A program made the position numbers and the translations under genes. Under the pieces are notes generated by a model, which searched no databases, was not told the DNA's origin, and saw only the letters and a list, made by a program, of their open reading frames with translations. Of a stretch of DNA of 64,000 nucleotides, positions 33,092-45,025 are shown piece by piece. Each line of letters starts with the position of its first letter. The stretch's first letter is position 1. The stretch covers positions 26,344,426 through 26,408,425 of the forward strand of contig JAQFVV010000001.1 of assembly GCA_028023455.1 (NCBI GenBank), read 5' to 3'. Source of the stretch: Epiperipatus broadwayi. Taxonomy: Eukaryota > Onychophora > Udeonychophora > Euonychophora > Peripatidae.

Positions 33092-34559
33092 CTCAACAAA
33101 GCTTAGAGAAATAAAGACTTATTCTAACAAAATTTATGATACGTAAAAACTACTTTTAAACATATATAAATGATGGGAGGAGGATGCGTGTTTGCGGTTT
33201 AATAAAGAAGATGGCAACCATGCATTATTTAACTTCCCTACATAACTCGCATTTGCCTAAAGAAATTAATTAGATATTTCATTACAATACAGATTTAAAT
33301 AAGACATTTACAATTATATATAGAAAATCAACCCAAGCACAAGTTCAGCATGCATTAAACATACTTGAATAAATACATATTAAGGAATATATAAAATTTA
33401 TTAGCTATAGCATGAAGGTTTCTGAGATCTTGGGTTGATTTTAATTACCTTGTTCTTTCAGATTTGTCCGTGGGCATTTCCAAATTTGTAACAGAGTTAT
33501 TAAGCAAATTTTGATTTTCCTGGGTTTGTTGTTCAGCAGCAGCAGTTAGTAGATTTCAGGAGCAGCATTCTTTGGGCTGGTTCAGTTGGGCTTGATGGTA
33601 TGGTGACAGAACATCGGAAGGTGACTGATGGACAGCCAAGGCACTGGCTCCCGAGAGAAAACAGCCTACTGCTCCTTTACCCCATGATTCTAAGGTGAAA
33701 CAACTTCAAAACTTGTTTTAAACTAACAAACAAGCCGGTCAGTCCGATAACGCAAATAAAAGCTATTAGAAAATCAATTTCAAAATTAGAGAAAATAACT
33801 TTTGCTGTCACACTATCAGACAGATTAATTAATAACTATAATAATCTTATAATAATCAAACAATAACCAATCAGCCCTATTTATATGCTCTCTCTGATTA
33901 TAATCTAACCCTGCATTGGTAAAATCCATTCCTTAATTTATTAATAAATTGGAAAACACGGACTGCATTTTTTAATTAAATCTGCTTGTAAGCACTGTTT
34001 TTAATCTTATCAAAATCTACTAGTAAAACTGGTGCCAATATAGTTAAAATTAGCCACTATTGTTCTTTCCCTACCCTAACTGATTTAAAAAGAAAAATGG
34101 CATGATTTTGAAAAACTAAATAAAGTTTTATATTTATAACTTTTTTGAATTTAATTTCCAGAATATATTTATCAGTGATATAACATCACAAAATATATTT
34201 ATCAGTGATATAACATCACAAAATAAACAGATTCAAAAGCAACAAATTTTAAATAAATATTTTCATAAATTTTAAATATTATCGCAGTATGTGTATAGAT
34301 GAGAGTATGTGACCTACTTTATTGTACAAGCATATATACATAATATATACTCGACAGTTTGAAAATAAAACCGTTTAAGACAATTTTAATTATTATAAAA
34401 CCCCGGGCACCCCATTAGACATATAAATTTAGGTGGGATTTCAGTAAATATACACAGTACACACACAATATGATAAAATTAGGGTTTTAAATAAGGCATG
34501 AGGGTAGGAAACAGGAAGGCAATGTGAAACTAAGATTGGTAAAGCATATCTTACTGTTT
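33092..34559 (-). repeat. 5' long terminal repeat, LTR element 2
   Basis: Second LTR copy. It differs from 28141-29613 by scattered substitutions and by an internal tandem duplication of about 33 bp (ATATATTTATCAGTGATATAAC, near 34166-34215) replacing a longer stretch in the other copy. LTR divergence is low, pointing to a more recent insertion than element 1 or the gypsy remnants. Confidence 0.85.
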
Positions 34560-36789
34560 CAATATATATATATTCCAGGCCATAAGAAGAAATCGCATTT
34601 ATTTTTTTAAAAAAAATATATAACTAAATATACAATTCTAGTAATATATATTGGTGATATGTTTAAAAAAAGATTTGCGCATATATTAATAAGATTAAGA
34701 ATCACTATTATACTTGTAAAAAACATAATATAATGAAAGTATTAAAAGATCAGGTTATATATTTTGAACACATTATACATAAATGACTTAAGTTTATGAT
34801 TTAAGCCAAAAATAAAAATAAAATGTAAGTGGAAATCAAAGTTACTGGTAACTTTTAAGATTGCATGTCTTTATTAGATAACCATGGAGACATTCTAGTC
34901 TGCAGTCCATACTAATGTCTTATTGTGATTTCAGTCCTCAGTCATTCATTAGTAGCATCAGGCATTTTTGGCACTCTACATTTTTCAGGCTCCAGCAGAC
35001 AGAAAACCGCAGAGAGAAACATATCTACCCAGGAATTTTAACAACAGCACCCATTTTTAAGTTCTTTTTCTTCTTGTCTATAAAATGGTGGTGGTTCACA
35101 ATCTTCTACAGAAGGGGCTTGATATATTTCTATTTACAGAGAGCTCTGTCTAAACACCAATCTTATTTCTTTACTGATTCAATAAGTTGTTTTATGGCTG
35201 CTTTCAATTCAAACAATTGAGCTTCAATCGGTATTAGTCAGGTAAAAGAGAGTGAACAATAGACAAACTCTCAATTTATACCCAACTTGTTGGCCATAGT
35301 CATTGTTTTTCTATCTTATTTTTAATGAAAAAAAAATTTAATTAATTATTCCTATCTAACTAAACATTCTTTTCTCTAATGAGTTATGCAATTCTAGGAA
35401 TTTTACTTTGTTATCTAAAATATAAAATTTTAACTTTATTTATAAAATTTTTTGAATATGCTTTTAAAATTTCTATTTAATTTAAATTTAGTCTACATTC
35501 TCTGTGGTTGGACTTCGAGTCTTTAGTTAAAACAGTGAATGGTGAAGCAAGTGTATATATATATATATATATTGTACCTAAATGAAACTACACTTGGTCC
35601 CAATACTACTAGAACTTATATTATTAGCTTAACTGTTGTATATAATCATCTGTTTTAAAAAAAAACAATGATAAAAAATAAATAAAAAATTAGTTAATGA
35701 ATAGGATGTAATAATAATTGGCAATGTTGTGATATTTAGTAAATTTTATATAATTATGTGTGTGAAGTAAGTCACCTATTTGTAATTAGTTGTGTGTTAA
35801 AATATAAGATAGCATTTTTCTCAAAATAAATATTTCAGTTAGTTTTTAAAATAATAATAGATGATGTTACTTATATCATAACTTTTGTTTTATTTGTTTC
35901 TAGTTTATAGCTAATAATTGAACTAATATTATAAATAAAATAAATAATGTCACATTGATTTAAAATTAATCTTTAGTTTTATTAAAGCAGTCAAATAATA
36001 ATTCATCTTTAATGTAAATTAGCCTTAACTTGTTAAAAGTTATTTCTAATATAATATTCTTCAATATTTTTTTTATTTGTGATCATTCAAAAGTTATAAT
36101 TAACTAGTGGAGGTCAAGTTAGAGTCAGCTCTGTGTGTGTGCATACATAGAGATATAAAAAAATAAATGAATAATTAGCTATAATATTAAAAACAAAAAA
36201 ACAAATGAATCAATAAAATAGTTATAATTCAATATTTTAAAAGACTGTCAGTTGATAAATGAAATTGGTTTTAATTTTATATTAGTATTTCTATTTTTAT
36301 TTTATGTAATACATTTTTAATTAATGTTACATAAAAACTAATTATTAACTTTTAATTTAGAGTCATTAAACCATGTAATTTTTAAATATTTGGAGCAAAC
36401 TGACATCATTTATCAAATTGATCCGTTTTCCAGCTGATTTTAAAAGGAATTACAGTTAAAACAAAATAAATTATATTTATTGGTTGATTAAAATGAATTG
36501 ACATTAAAAAATTTTGGGAGAAGATAGAAAGAATAAAGATATATAGGAAAGTTTTACTGTATTAAGGTGTTGTGTTTTTGAATCCTGAAGTTTCCTGAAA
36601 TCTTTCTTCTCTAAAACAAGTTGTAATTATTTTTAAAGTTTATTATTTAACAAAAGTATGTTAAATTATATATTTAATTATTTCAAGACTGCAATGAGTG
36701 ACTGCTAAAAAGGAATAGATAATCCATATTCTTGTCATTGACTTTCAGTTAACTCTTAAAAGATATTGTAAAAATGTTAAAAGTAAATT
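34560..36789. other. AT-rich spacer
   Basis: The frame at 34915-35220 is longest here but shows no family signature; its opposite strand reads weakly like a decayed element (AIKQLIESVKK). TA microsatellite at 35555-35571. No other feature. Confidence 0.45.
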
Positions 36790-36960
36790 TTATTTGTGCT
36801 TATTTATCACTAACCACATAAATTATATCTTCAGTGCTTCTTTTATAGCTAAAGATGCTATTGGTTGGCACTGTTTTCACACTAAAACTATAAAATATGA
36901 ACATTCACAGGCCATTGACTTTAATAATTTTTCTGTGCTTTTTTGTAATGCGAAAATAAA
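36790..36960 (+). repeat. Inverted repeat, left arm
   Basis: TAGCTAAAGATGC...GGCA..GTTTTCA...AAAAC...GGCCA...CTTTTTTGT aligns with the minus strand of 37855-38030 over roughly 130 bp with gaps. It lies about 0.9 kb from its partner. Either diverged terminal inverted repeats or two old copies of one repeat. Confidence 0.5.
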
Positions 36961-37084
36961 AACAAAACAAAATCATCTTTTTTAAATATTATTTTTTATT
37001 AATGTATACAATTTAAATGATAATAATAAATGTAAAATAAAATCAACAAATTACAATTTGATTCGTGTAATTTATATCGTATAC

Positions 37085-37210
37085 TTTTTAAATTGTGTTA
37101 CGGCTTTTTTTTATCAATTTTCTATCGGATATTTTTTTATTTGTGTTACAGGTTTTTTTTATCAATTTTCTATAGAATATTTTTTTACTTGTGTCATGAC
37201 TTTTTTTGTT
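37085..37210 (+). repeat. 48-bp tandem repeat, about 2.5 copies
   Basis: TGTGTTACGGC..TTTTTATCAATTTTCTAT begins at 37094, 37142 and partly at 37190. Confidence 0.8.
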
Positions 37211-37260
37211 GTTGTTTAACTAAAAAATAATAATCGTAATAAAAGTAAAAGTTGATACAG

Positions 37261-37341
37261 TTAGATTTAGGGTTAGTTTAGGGTTAGGTTTAGGGTTAGT
37301 TTTAGGGTTAGGTTTAGGGTTAGTTTTAGGGTTAGGGTTAG
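37261..37341 (+). repeat. Interstitial telomere-like repeat
   Basis: About twelve units of TTAGGG mixed with TTTAGGG and TTTTAGGG, ending GGGTTAGGGTTAG. The T number varies, so this is a degenerate array rather than a fresh telomere. It is compatible with a TTAGGG-type telomere in this species. Confidence 0.85.
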
Positions 37342-37854
37342 TGTTCTGTTTGTTTGTAATGCTAAAATAAAAAAATTCAAAATCGTAACCGTACTCGGAC
37401 AGAAGAAAGAAACTCAAACTTTTTTAAACAACAACAAATACATGTTTATAATATTTGCTTTTTATTAAATTTACAAAAAAACCTGTATATTTGGAATTTT
37501 CTTACTAGATCTTTTTTTCGTACCGCTCTTTTTTACTTCAAAAATATACAGACAGTAAAATCTTCTTTGTCTCGTGGAATGTTACTAACAGTACATTACT
37601 TGACACATTACCTAATTGCAACTCAATAAAAACAGATAATTAAAATTTTCCCAAATAAAAGTTCAATACAGTACCTTGTAAAAAGTCTTATAATTATTGT
37701 TTTAAAAAATCTGAACATTTCAATAGTTTAAAATAAAAAAAAAATCCAATGAAAACATTTCAATACAATTCAAATACAAGCTCTCTCATCAAGCTGTAAT
37801 TATTTTATAAATTGTGCAAATTTGGAAAATGTATTTGCTGCTATGCGACGTACA

Positions 37855-38030
37855 TGCTGTACTGTGACACGACATAGCAGCCTGCATTCTGTAGCACAAC
37901 AAAAAAGTTGTATTATAGAAAATGCAGGTTGGAACGTGTTGGCCTTGGAAACAGCATTTTTGTGTTTTGGCATGAAAACTATGCCATAGAGTGGCATCTT
38001 TAGCTAAAAGATGAGTACCATATCTTCTGT
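37855..38030 (-). repeat. Inverted repeat, right arm
   Basis: Minus-strand partner of 36790-36960. It is less AT-rich than its surroundings. The two overlapping frames here (37789-38046 and 37800-37997) encode cysteine-rich shadows; one shares AKDATLWHSFHAKT with AKDAIGWHCFHTKT of the left arm, reflecting DNA homology rather than a shown protein. Confidence 0.5.
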
Positions 38031-38046
38031 CAAATGAATCTAACAT

Positions 38047-41000
38047 ATAGGCAATTGTTATATTTATGACTAAATGACTTTTATTGCACTGAACTTTATG
38101 GGCTAAATTTACTGTTATTCTTTAAATAATCTAAAATTTAAATGAGGAAAATTGAAAAACATTTGTAGTGACATAATTGTATATTTGAAAAGCTTCAATA
38201 TCCTTGTTAAGTTCGTTTATAGCTGATTCCAAGTTCCTATATTATATTAAGTATGCCTGATAGTAACTAAAATGATATACTTTGTTATAGTAACTACCTG
38301 CTTCTAAAATCGTTTAAAAAATGTTTTGAACTGCAATTATTTAAGGACAATCTTTTATCTGATAAATATTTAAAGTATAGTTATAGTGAACTGTTATATT
38401 TGCTTATATCTATATGTAAGATTGAGATAGTTTATTCTAGCTCATTAAAACAGATGAAATTTTCTACTTGGAAAATGCTCCCACTCTTATGTTAAGAAGA
38501 GTAAAGAGAAATTATTTGGAAGCTTTTTTAAATTTTATATGCAAGTAAATTTTAAGAAAAAAAACTGCTTAAAAAATGGGTTCTTTTAAAAAAAGAAAGA
38601 AATGGAATGAAAATAAAGATGTATTATTGTCTTAGTAAACCCAACATCCCATAATGATATTCTCAGCTGAATCATTAATTTTACTTACCATTTATTGCTG
38701 GCTTATCTTTATTATTTTAATATTATGTTTTATTATATGAAAAAAATATCTTTAAAGGACGAATTGCATTAACTTTAAAAAACTATTGAATATGTTTCAT
38801 TTGGAAATCTTTGCCATATATAGATTAAATGTTTTGACCAGAAGCTTTGCCCTGTCAGATAAATAGTATTCAATAAATTATATACATGTCTTGAACAGAA
38901 AAACCAGCACGAAGGAAGCTGAAGCTATGAACTAAAGTTATTGTATTTTTATTTTGCATATTTTGTTGTTTTTTAAAAAAAAAAAACAGAAAACGGAAAA
39001 ATATTTAACTATATATATATTAAATATGTGTAATACGGTTTGGTATGAATATGCCAGATAAATTAATGTTATAATTGTAGTCTTTATGGGTTTATTAGAA
39101 TGAGTAGACATTCTACCATTCTCAAGTAATATTAGTATTATTATATTTGTTAAATGTCTCACAAGTTAAAGTATATTTTAATTAATTTTATCACTGGAGA
39201 TTTTAATATCTCACTCTTAGTTTATTTAAATGTGTGGTATTTCAGTCAGTTTTATATAAATCAGTCAAAAAGGTTTATTAGAGGGTTTTCCATTCATTTG
39301 TTTTATGAATGCTACATTAATAATAACAGCAAATATTTTTATATATGTATTGACAACTAATTTTCTCACACTTAACTCACAGTCTTTTTAAATGTCCACT
39401 AGCCACTATATTTTAATATTTTATTATGTGTGCATTGTACCTTTGCCTAGAATTTTTATATGCATTTAATTTTTAAGTAATTCTTATATAGTCGGTTGAC
39501 ATAGTTTGCATTGTTGGTTCTGACATTGAGTATATGTGTTGTATTTTTAAAATTCTTATTGATGACTTAGTCAATTAAATATCATTATTAGTTAAGTATT
39601 TGTTAGCTTCATAGAGCAATGCTTTATTGTATTATTAGTATGCCTGATGGTGTAGACAAGGTTCTCTATCCTTATTTTAGTGCTTTTCCATGAGGTGATA
39701 TTGCTTATTCCCAGTGAGAATTTATTATATATTAGATATTGTATTTTTAGTGATTGTAATTACATATTTTGAAGTGTTTAGATCCCATGGAGAGGATCCC
39801 ACTTTCTTGGTGCATCTTTCCTGTTCCTGATGCACTGAGACAAGGTCCAGGCATCCCATTTCCTGCCTTAAAGATAGGTATTTTTGGAAGCCACCACATT
39901 CTTAGGAATTTGTTCAGCTCTGCAGAGCATATTTGTATTTATTTTGGCCTATCACTCATGATGTAATAATGCTAGTTCCACCACAATAGGTGATGTTGCA
40001 TTTGTTTTTTAGATGTGTAATGACAAGATGTTTGTTTGAGAAACTTTGATTCTTCAGGTTGTGTTTAGCTATTTTTAAAGCTTAAAGATATATCAATGTC
40101 TGAATTGTGCTGTTATGATAGTTTTATCATACACAAACCAACCAACAATAATTTGTATTTATTTTTAAGTATGTAGACTATGAATATAGTCATAAGTGGC
40201 AATTGACACATACTAAATTTAATATGTTCATTCAGAGTTTTCACTGCTGGAATTTTAAGTCTTTTACATTCCAATTTTAAAACATTTGTTTTAGTTTTAT
40301 GTGGACAGAATTTATTGAAATATGTGTATGTGACCTCTGATGAGTGGCCCATGCATCTAATTTAATTTAAACTTAGCTTAGATTTACTTAAATGCATCAC
40401 TAGCTATAATTTTAATAGTGTCAGTGTAATTAATGATAATTTTAAAATATATGCTGTATATGCTAGTCCCAGCTTAGCATTTGCTTAGCTTATGGTATAC
40501 AATATAAACCTATTAGTGTGTTATTCTTGTTGTTAAATGTCACCACAGTATTGTGAAATGTGTCAACTAAACTTAAGGTTATGTTTATTAAGCTCATACC
40601 ATTATAATTAAAGTATAAAGAGATTTAGAATCTTTAATTATTTAAGATGATCTGGATAGAATTATAAGTCAAATAGCCTCTGTTTACTCTTGTATTTATT
40701 TATTTTTGTATTTATTAAAATAAAGTTTGTTTTAAAAAAAAGAGTTTAAGAGGAATAATCAGTAGCTTTAGTCAAAGAAATTGTTGTAATTTCTGTAAGT
40801 CAAAACAAAGATTGTTATACAAAATGTTTAAAAGATAACAGTGCTATCTTGGCAATGTTTGTTCAAGTAATTTATTTATTTTTTTTGTAAATATTTATTC
40901 TTTATTGTTATTAATAAACCAAATTTATTATTATTTAAAAAGTTTAGTTTCTGTTTGTTTGTTTTTTTTATGAAATATTGTCTTGAGTTCCAAAGGTTCA

Positions 41001-41899
41001 TAAAAATTTCACAAAGTATACAAAATATATTTTTATACTGGTTTAAATTATATAACGCCATGCTAATCTTTGTGATTCTCAGATTTAATGACAGTAACAG
41101 ATAATCACATAATTACAGATACTTAATTGAATGCTCATTTTAAAATCGACTTTCAAGTTATTATTATATCTCCTCAGACTAAAGATTATACAATGTGATA
41201 TGAAGAATATTAGTGATTCAGAAGAGTATTTACTATGCTTTAAAACTGCACATTATCTTACATTATCTTGTATATTTTTTTAAAAAAATTTTAAAATCCA
41301 TCTGCATTTAATGTCAGTAGTCGGTTGTCTGTATGTGGAAAGGCATAAAAAGAAACTTTGCTCGAGTGACGTCTTAGGTACTAGGCCATAATTGGTTTAA
41401 ATTTAGATTAAATAATCAAATCTTTAGATTAACATATTTTCTTTTATTATGCTAGGATTGAACATAAGATAGTTATCTTATGGTCGGCCAAGACATCACT
41501 CACTTGTTTATTCATCCAAGCAATCATTTATTAGGCAGCTTTAAACTTTTATCTTGCACAAGAGTTTAATTTTAAAACCCCTGAGATTGTTTACTCTTTT
41601 TGCCTTGATAATAACAATTTATTAAGATAGTCCTTCCAGCAAAGTATTATTTGCTTTATTCAGAGTATATGATTTGATAGTAGGCCAATTCTAATAACAA
41701 TTAAATAATGATTTAAATTCTTTTATATTATTTATGGTAAATTATGAATAGGCCTTAAGTTATTTGCAGTGATGTTAGATTTGGTCTCTGTCCGATTGTA
41801 TATCTCTGGATCATTATTCATCTTTGATTTTATTGTAATGCCACTGAGCCAAGTCATTAAGTCTCTAATAGAATAAATTAGGATATTTAGTTTATCATT
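38047..41899. other. AT-rich spacer
   Basis: No recognised gene. The segment 39770-39950 is less AT-rich and open (39769-39966), but has no family match and may be part of a non-coding RNA or old repeat. Frames at 38938-39162, 39154-39360, 40113-40352 and 40876-41061 are not supported. Confidence 0.45.
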
Positions 41900-42450
41900 A
41901 TCATTTTATTCTTTCATTCCATTTTTTGTCTCTTCACATCATCTGCCTCTTCATTCCATCATTTCATCCTACCATTATCTTTGTCTTCATCTTATCTTAT
42001 ATCTTTACCTTTTCATCTTTCCCTCATCCTTTCAATTATCTTCTTTTCCTTGTCTCATAGTTTTCATTATTTTTCATCTCTTCTTTCATGTATTATCATT
42101 TTATCATCATTTCTCTAATATAGTCTCATTTCCTTTTATTTCCATTTCCCTCTCTCTCTTCAGCATCTTCTTCCATTTCCTATCATTTCATCATGTTTCT
42201 CATCTCTTCATCTTTATGTTCCTTTCTTTCTCATCATTTTTTTCTCTCTCTCTCTCTCTTCATTTTCTTTTATCTCATCATCATTATCTTCCATTCCATC
42301 ATATAATTTCTTCCATTTCTCATCTCATCATTTCATTATTTTCCTTTTTTTCATCATTTATCATTCTTTCCTCTTCTTTCCATCATTTCTTGTTTCATCA
42401 TTTTTATTTTTTGTCACCTAACTCCCCCCCCCCATCATCTCTCTCATTAA
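41900..42450 (+). repeat. Pyrimidine-rich TCAT/TTCC simple sequence
   Basis: Irregular runs of TCATC, TTTCC and CTCTCT on one strand, ending in a C10 run (about 42424-42433) and TA repeats. The serine/phenylalanine/histidine-rich frame at 42216-42497 is a translation of this simple sequence. Confidence 0.85.
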
Positions 42451-42949
42451 AAGGTTACAATATATATATATATCTTCATATTCCCAGAATCCATTAAAAA
42501 ACAACAAAAAATGCCCCTAGTTACCTTTGGCATGGAGTGGAGCAGAATGATACAGGGGAGGCTTTATTCTGTTTTATGTATATATTTTTCTCTTTACTTT
42601 TTATGGTCCATATGTTCCCTAAGGTGCATCATTCCTATGGGATTTTATTGATCCCTCTGCTTATGTGATCCTTTGATGGGTGGATCTTCCTCTCTGGGAC
42701 ATAGTATTCCGTCTCTGTTGTTCAGTGTTTGTTATCTGGCCATGATATGGCCCCAACACTCTTGTGCCAAATGGCTCCTGGGGCCCTTTTTTATTCTCCA
42801 ACAGTAAATCATTTTCTCCTGATTTCTTTCTTATAATGAGTGGCCTTGGATGTTTGCCACTTGTATAGTGTACTGGTTTTTTACTACGTCACTTGTGTTG
42901 TCACTGTTTCCTCACCAGTGAACAGATTTGTGAAATGCTTAAAAGCAGG

Positions 42950-43800
42950 GTATGAAGTATGCTGCTCTTTAGTGTTGCATGTACATTGGTTTGTGATTTG
43001 TTGAATCTGCTGATGGTAATTTTTTTGATCAGTTTATATTTGTTATACTCGGTGAGTTGTTTCCAAAATCCATTTTTTCCTTGTAAAACTCAAAGGTCCT
43101 ATCCCGACAGTTTATTTGGGAATCATGCTTCTCAAGGAAGTCTGCCCCTTACAGTGCATCCTGGATTAAACCCAGCATAGTCTGAAATGTGTGGCATACA
43201 TATTTGGCGCCAATGTTTAAATTCAACTCAATCTGGTGTGATCCCATAATGTCATCTTTGCTATTGGCAAGAACTATTTGGGACACCAGTTTTTGTGTGG
43301 CTGGTTGTATGTGTGCACTATGTGTGGTGTTCCACCAATTTACCAGAGGTCAAATATACTTGGCTTCCTGTGTCTATTAATGCCCTAACTGGGATGTTTT
43401 CAATCTTTACAATGATAGTTGGACAATCCTGGTGCAGTGGTTGGAGATCCAGTTCATATTGTTCCAATGTGATCATGGGTGTCACTGTCTTATCTCCCCA
43501 AGCACTGTCATTCTCCTTTCTTTTGGTTTCATCCTGGATATTCCACCTTGGTCTTTTTTCTGATATTCATCTTGGATGACAGCTGGCTGTAATTTTGACA
43601 TTTCTATTCTTTTTGCCCAGTCAGTGCTATCTTTACTTATGTTTCCAAAGTCTATTGCAGTTAATAGTTCCCCCATTTCTTTTATCACTGAATTTCTATA
43701 ACTTAACATTAATTGTTGGATGTGAAGAAGCATGTTATATCTTATATTCCTAATGATGTGACTATTTGACAAGTTAAATGCTGTCAGAGACTTTAGGAGT
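42950..43800 (-). pseudogene. gag/protease fragment of an LTR element
   Basis: Minus strand. A charged frame at 43772-43482 (ends ...RMTVLGEIRQ) precedes a retropepsin: TLEQYELDLQPL, VKIENIPVRALIDTGSQVYL with an intact D-T-G-S active site (43374-43366 region), then SQIVLANSKDDIMG, LNIGAKYVCHTF and GADFLEKHDSQINC, the usual end of the protease region. A stop and frameshift follow Tyr-Leu-Thr-Ser. Reverse transcriptase does not clearly follow below 42950. Likely a Ty3/gypsy-type fragment, distinct from the plus-strand pol beginning at 44.8 kb. Confidence 0.65.
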
Positions 43801-43834
43801 GCTACCTGGTGGAGGAAAAATGATGTACGAGTCT

Positions 43835-44055
43835 CTCCTCTGATACACAGTATTTCTCAGATCCAAGTCTCCTCACTGATGAAGGATACAAGCCAGAAAC
43901 TAGTGTGGGGATATTGGATAAGTAGGCAATGGGTAGGGATTTCATGCACAAACTTTCTGGCATCCATTGATTTCTCTGGCTTGCACTGAGTGGCAAAACA
44001 GTTATGAACAAACATAAGAAATGGTGATCATGTGATGTTTGTTGGCTTAAAACCA
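43835..44055 (+). repeat. Hammerhead repeat family 2, copy A
   Basis: Shares TCTCAGATCCAAG, the ribozyme core, GATATTGGATAAGTAGGCA, GCACAAACTTTCTGGCATCC, CTTGCACTGAGTGGCA and CATAAGAAATGGTGATCATG with the copies at 23.4 and 44.26 kb. A 26-base block (TTGTGATGTTTGTTGGCTTA...) is duplicated at its 3' side (near 44030-44080). Confidence 0.7.
43870..43911 (+). ncRNA. Hammerhead ribozyme remnant, family 2 copy A
   Basis: UCCUCA (43870-43875), CUGAUGA (43876-43882), GAAAC (43896-43900), then UAGUG and UGGGGA (43906-43911). Stem I pairs in full and the core is intact, but stem II keeps only two pairs and the cleavage triplet is GUG instead of GUC, which should prevent cleavage. Confidence 0.65.
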
Positions 44056-44254
44056 TCTTGTGATGTTTGTTGGCTTAAAACCAGTCCTATTTAATAGGAT
44101 AGTGGTGGCTGTGGTTATTATAAAACCAAAGACATCAAAATGTATAGGTACTGAACTGAGATCAGACATATATGACTATATAAGCTGCTGAGCTTGGATT
44201 AAAAATATTATAGTGTTTTCAATTTAAAGCTCACAGATTTGTAGTTGAGTAGAG

Positions 44255-44455
44255 ATAAATGGTGGCTGCTGGGGGGTTGCATTGGATCCAAAGATCTAGG
44301 TGCAGTGCTCTCAGATCCAACACTCCTTGCTGATGAAGACCATAAGCCAGAAACTAATCTGGGGATATTGGATGAGTAGGCACTGGATGGGGATGTTGTG
44401 CACAAGTCTTCTGGCATCCATTGATTATTCTGGCTTGCACTGAGTGGCAATATGT
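44255..44455 (+). repeat. Hammerhead repeat family 2, copy B
   Basis: Contains GGGGGTTGCATTGGATCC, CTAGGTGCAGTGCTCTCAGA, the ribozyme, GGATATTGGATGAGTAGGCA, CTTCTGGCATCCATTGATTA and GGCTTGCACTGAGTGGCA. It follows copy A in direct orientation with a ribozyme-to-ribozyme spacing of 454 bp. Confidence 0.7.
44324..44365 (+). ncRNA. Hammerhead ribozyme-like, family 2 copy B
   Basis: UCCUUG (44324-44329) pairs with UGGGGA (44360-44365) using G-U pairs; CUGAUGA (44330-44336), stem II region AGACCAUAAGCCA with two of three inner pairs left, GAAAC (44350-44354), UA, AUC cleavage triplet. The core is conserved but stems II and III are weakened, so activity is doubtful. Confidence 0.65.
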
Positions 44456-44859
44456 ATAGAGAATTTTAATTTGTTTCTCAAAAAAAGGAAAGAAAATATA
44501 CCCATAAATGCTATCAAATACAAAAGAAGAAAATACAATAATAACCCCAACCATCAACAAGACAGTGAAGTGTAATGATAGCATAGAGAATAAAAAATTA
44601 GTGATGTACACCAATCTTCAAACACCAATAGTGTAGCATCCACTAGTAGACAAAAACAAACAAAAGATGGGTATGGTAAAGACATAACCAAAGTTTTAAG
44701 AAATTAAGAAGAGATTTGGGAAATGATTTCTCTCCTCAAGAAGCCATATTAAAAGTGAGAAACAAAACTAAACCATTAATAAGAAAAATCACAATCTAAC
44801 ATGTTCTTGGGAAGGTAAAGTACTTAATGATGCTGTACAAAGCTGGCTCATGATAGAAT

Positions 44860-44946
44860 TAATGTTTGACAATTTAAGAGTTAAAGCCTTGTTAGACACT
44901 GGTAGCCAAATCTCTGCAATTCTTATAAATTGTATAGAAAGGTAAT
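44860..44946 (+). pseudogene. Retropepsin remnant, gypsy 2
   Basis: FDNLRVKALLDTGSQISAIL with intact D-T-G (44895-44903) is the N-terminal half of a retroviral-type aspartic protease. It stops after INCIER. The flap and C-terminal part are not traced. Confidence 0.7.
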
Positions 44947-45025
44947 GGATAAAACTCCAAATATCAAAACACTACCCCTCAAGTCAGTACAGGTTACCAT
45001 GGCTAACAATAAGATGGCAAAATTT

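Noticed and set aside
37220-37417. Minus-strand frame with repeated N-P-K-T/N-P-K-P
   Set aside because: It is the translated telomere-like repeat, not a protein.
37789-38046. Cysteine-rich minus-strand frames that look like a small secreted protein
   Set aside because: No signal peptide; two frames overlap, and the similarity to 36.8 kb is at DNA level in a repeat arm.
39769-39966. Less AT-rich 65-residue frame as a host exon
   Set aside because: No splice sites, start context or family signature beyond open length.
42216-42497. Serine/histidine/phenylalanine-rich 93-residue frame
   Set aside because: A translation of TCAT/TTCC simple sequence.
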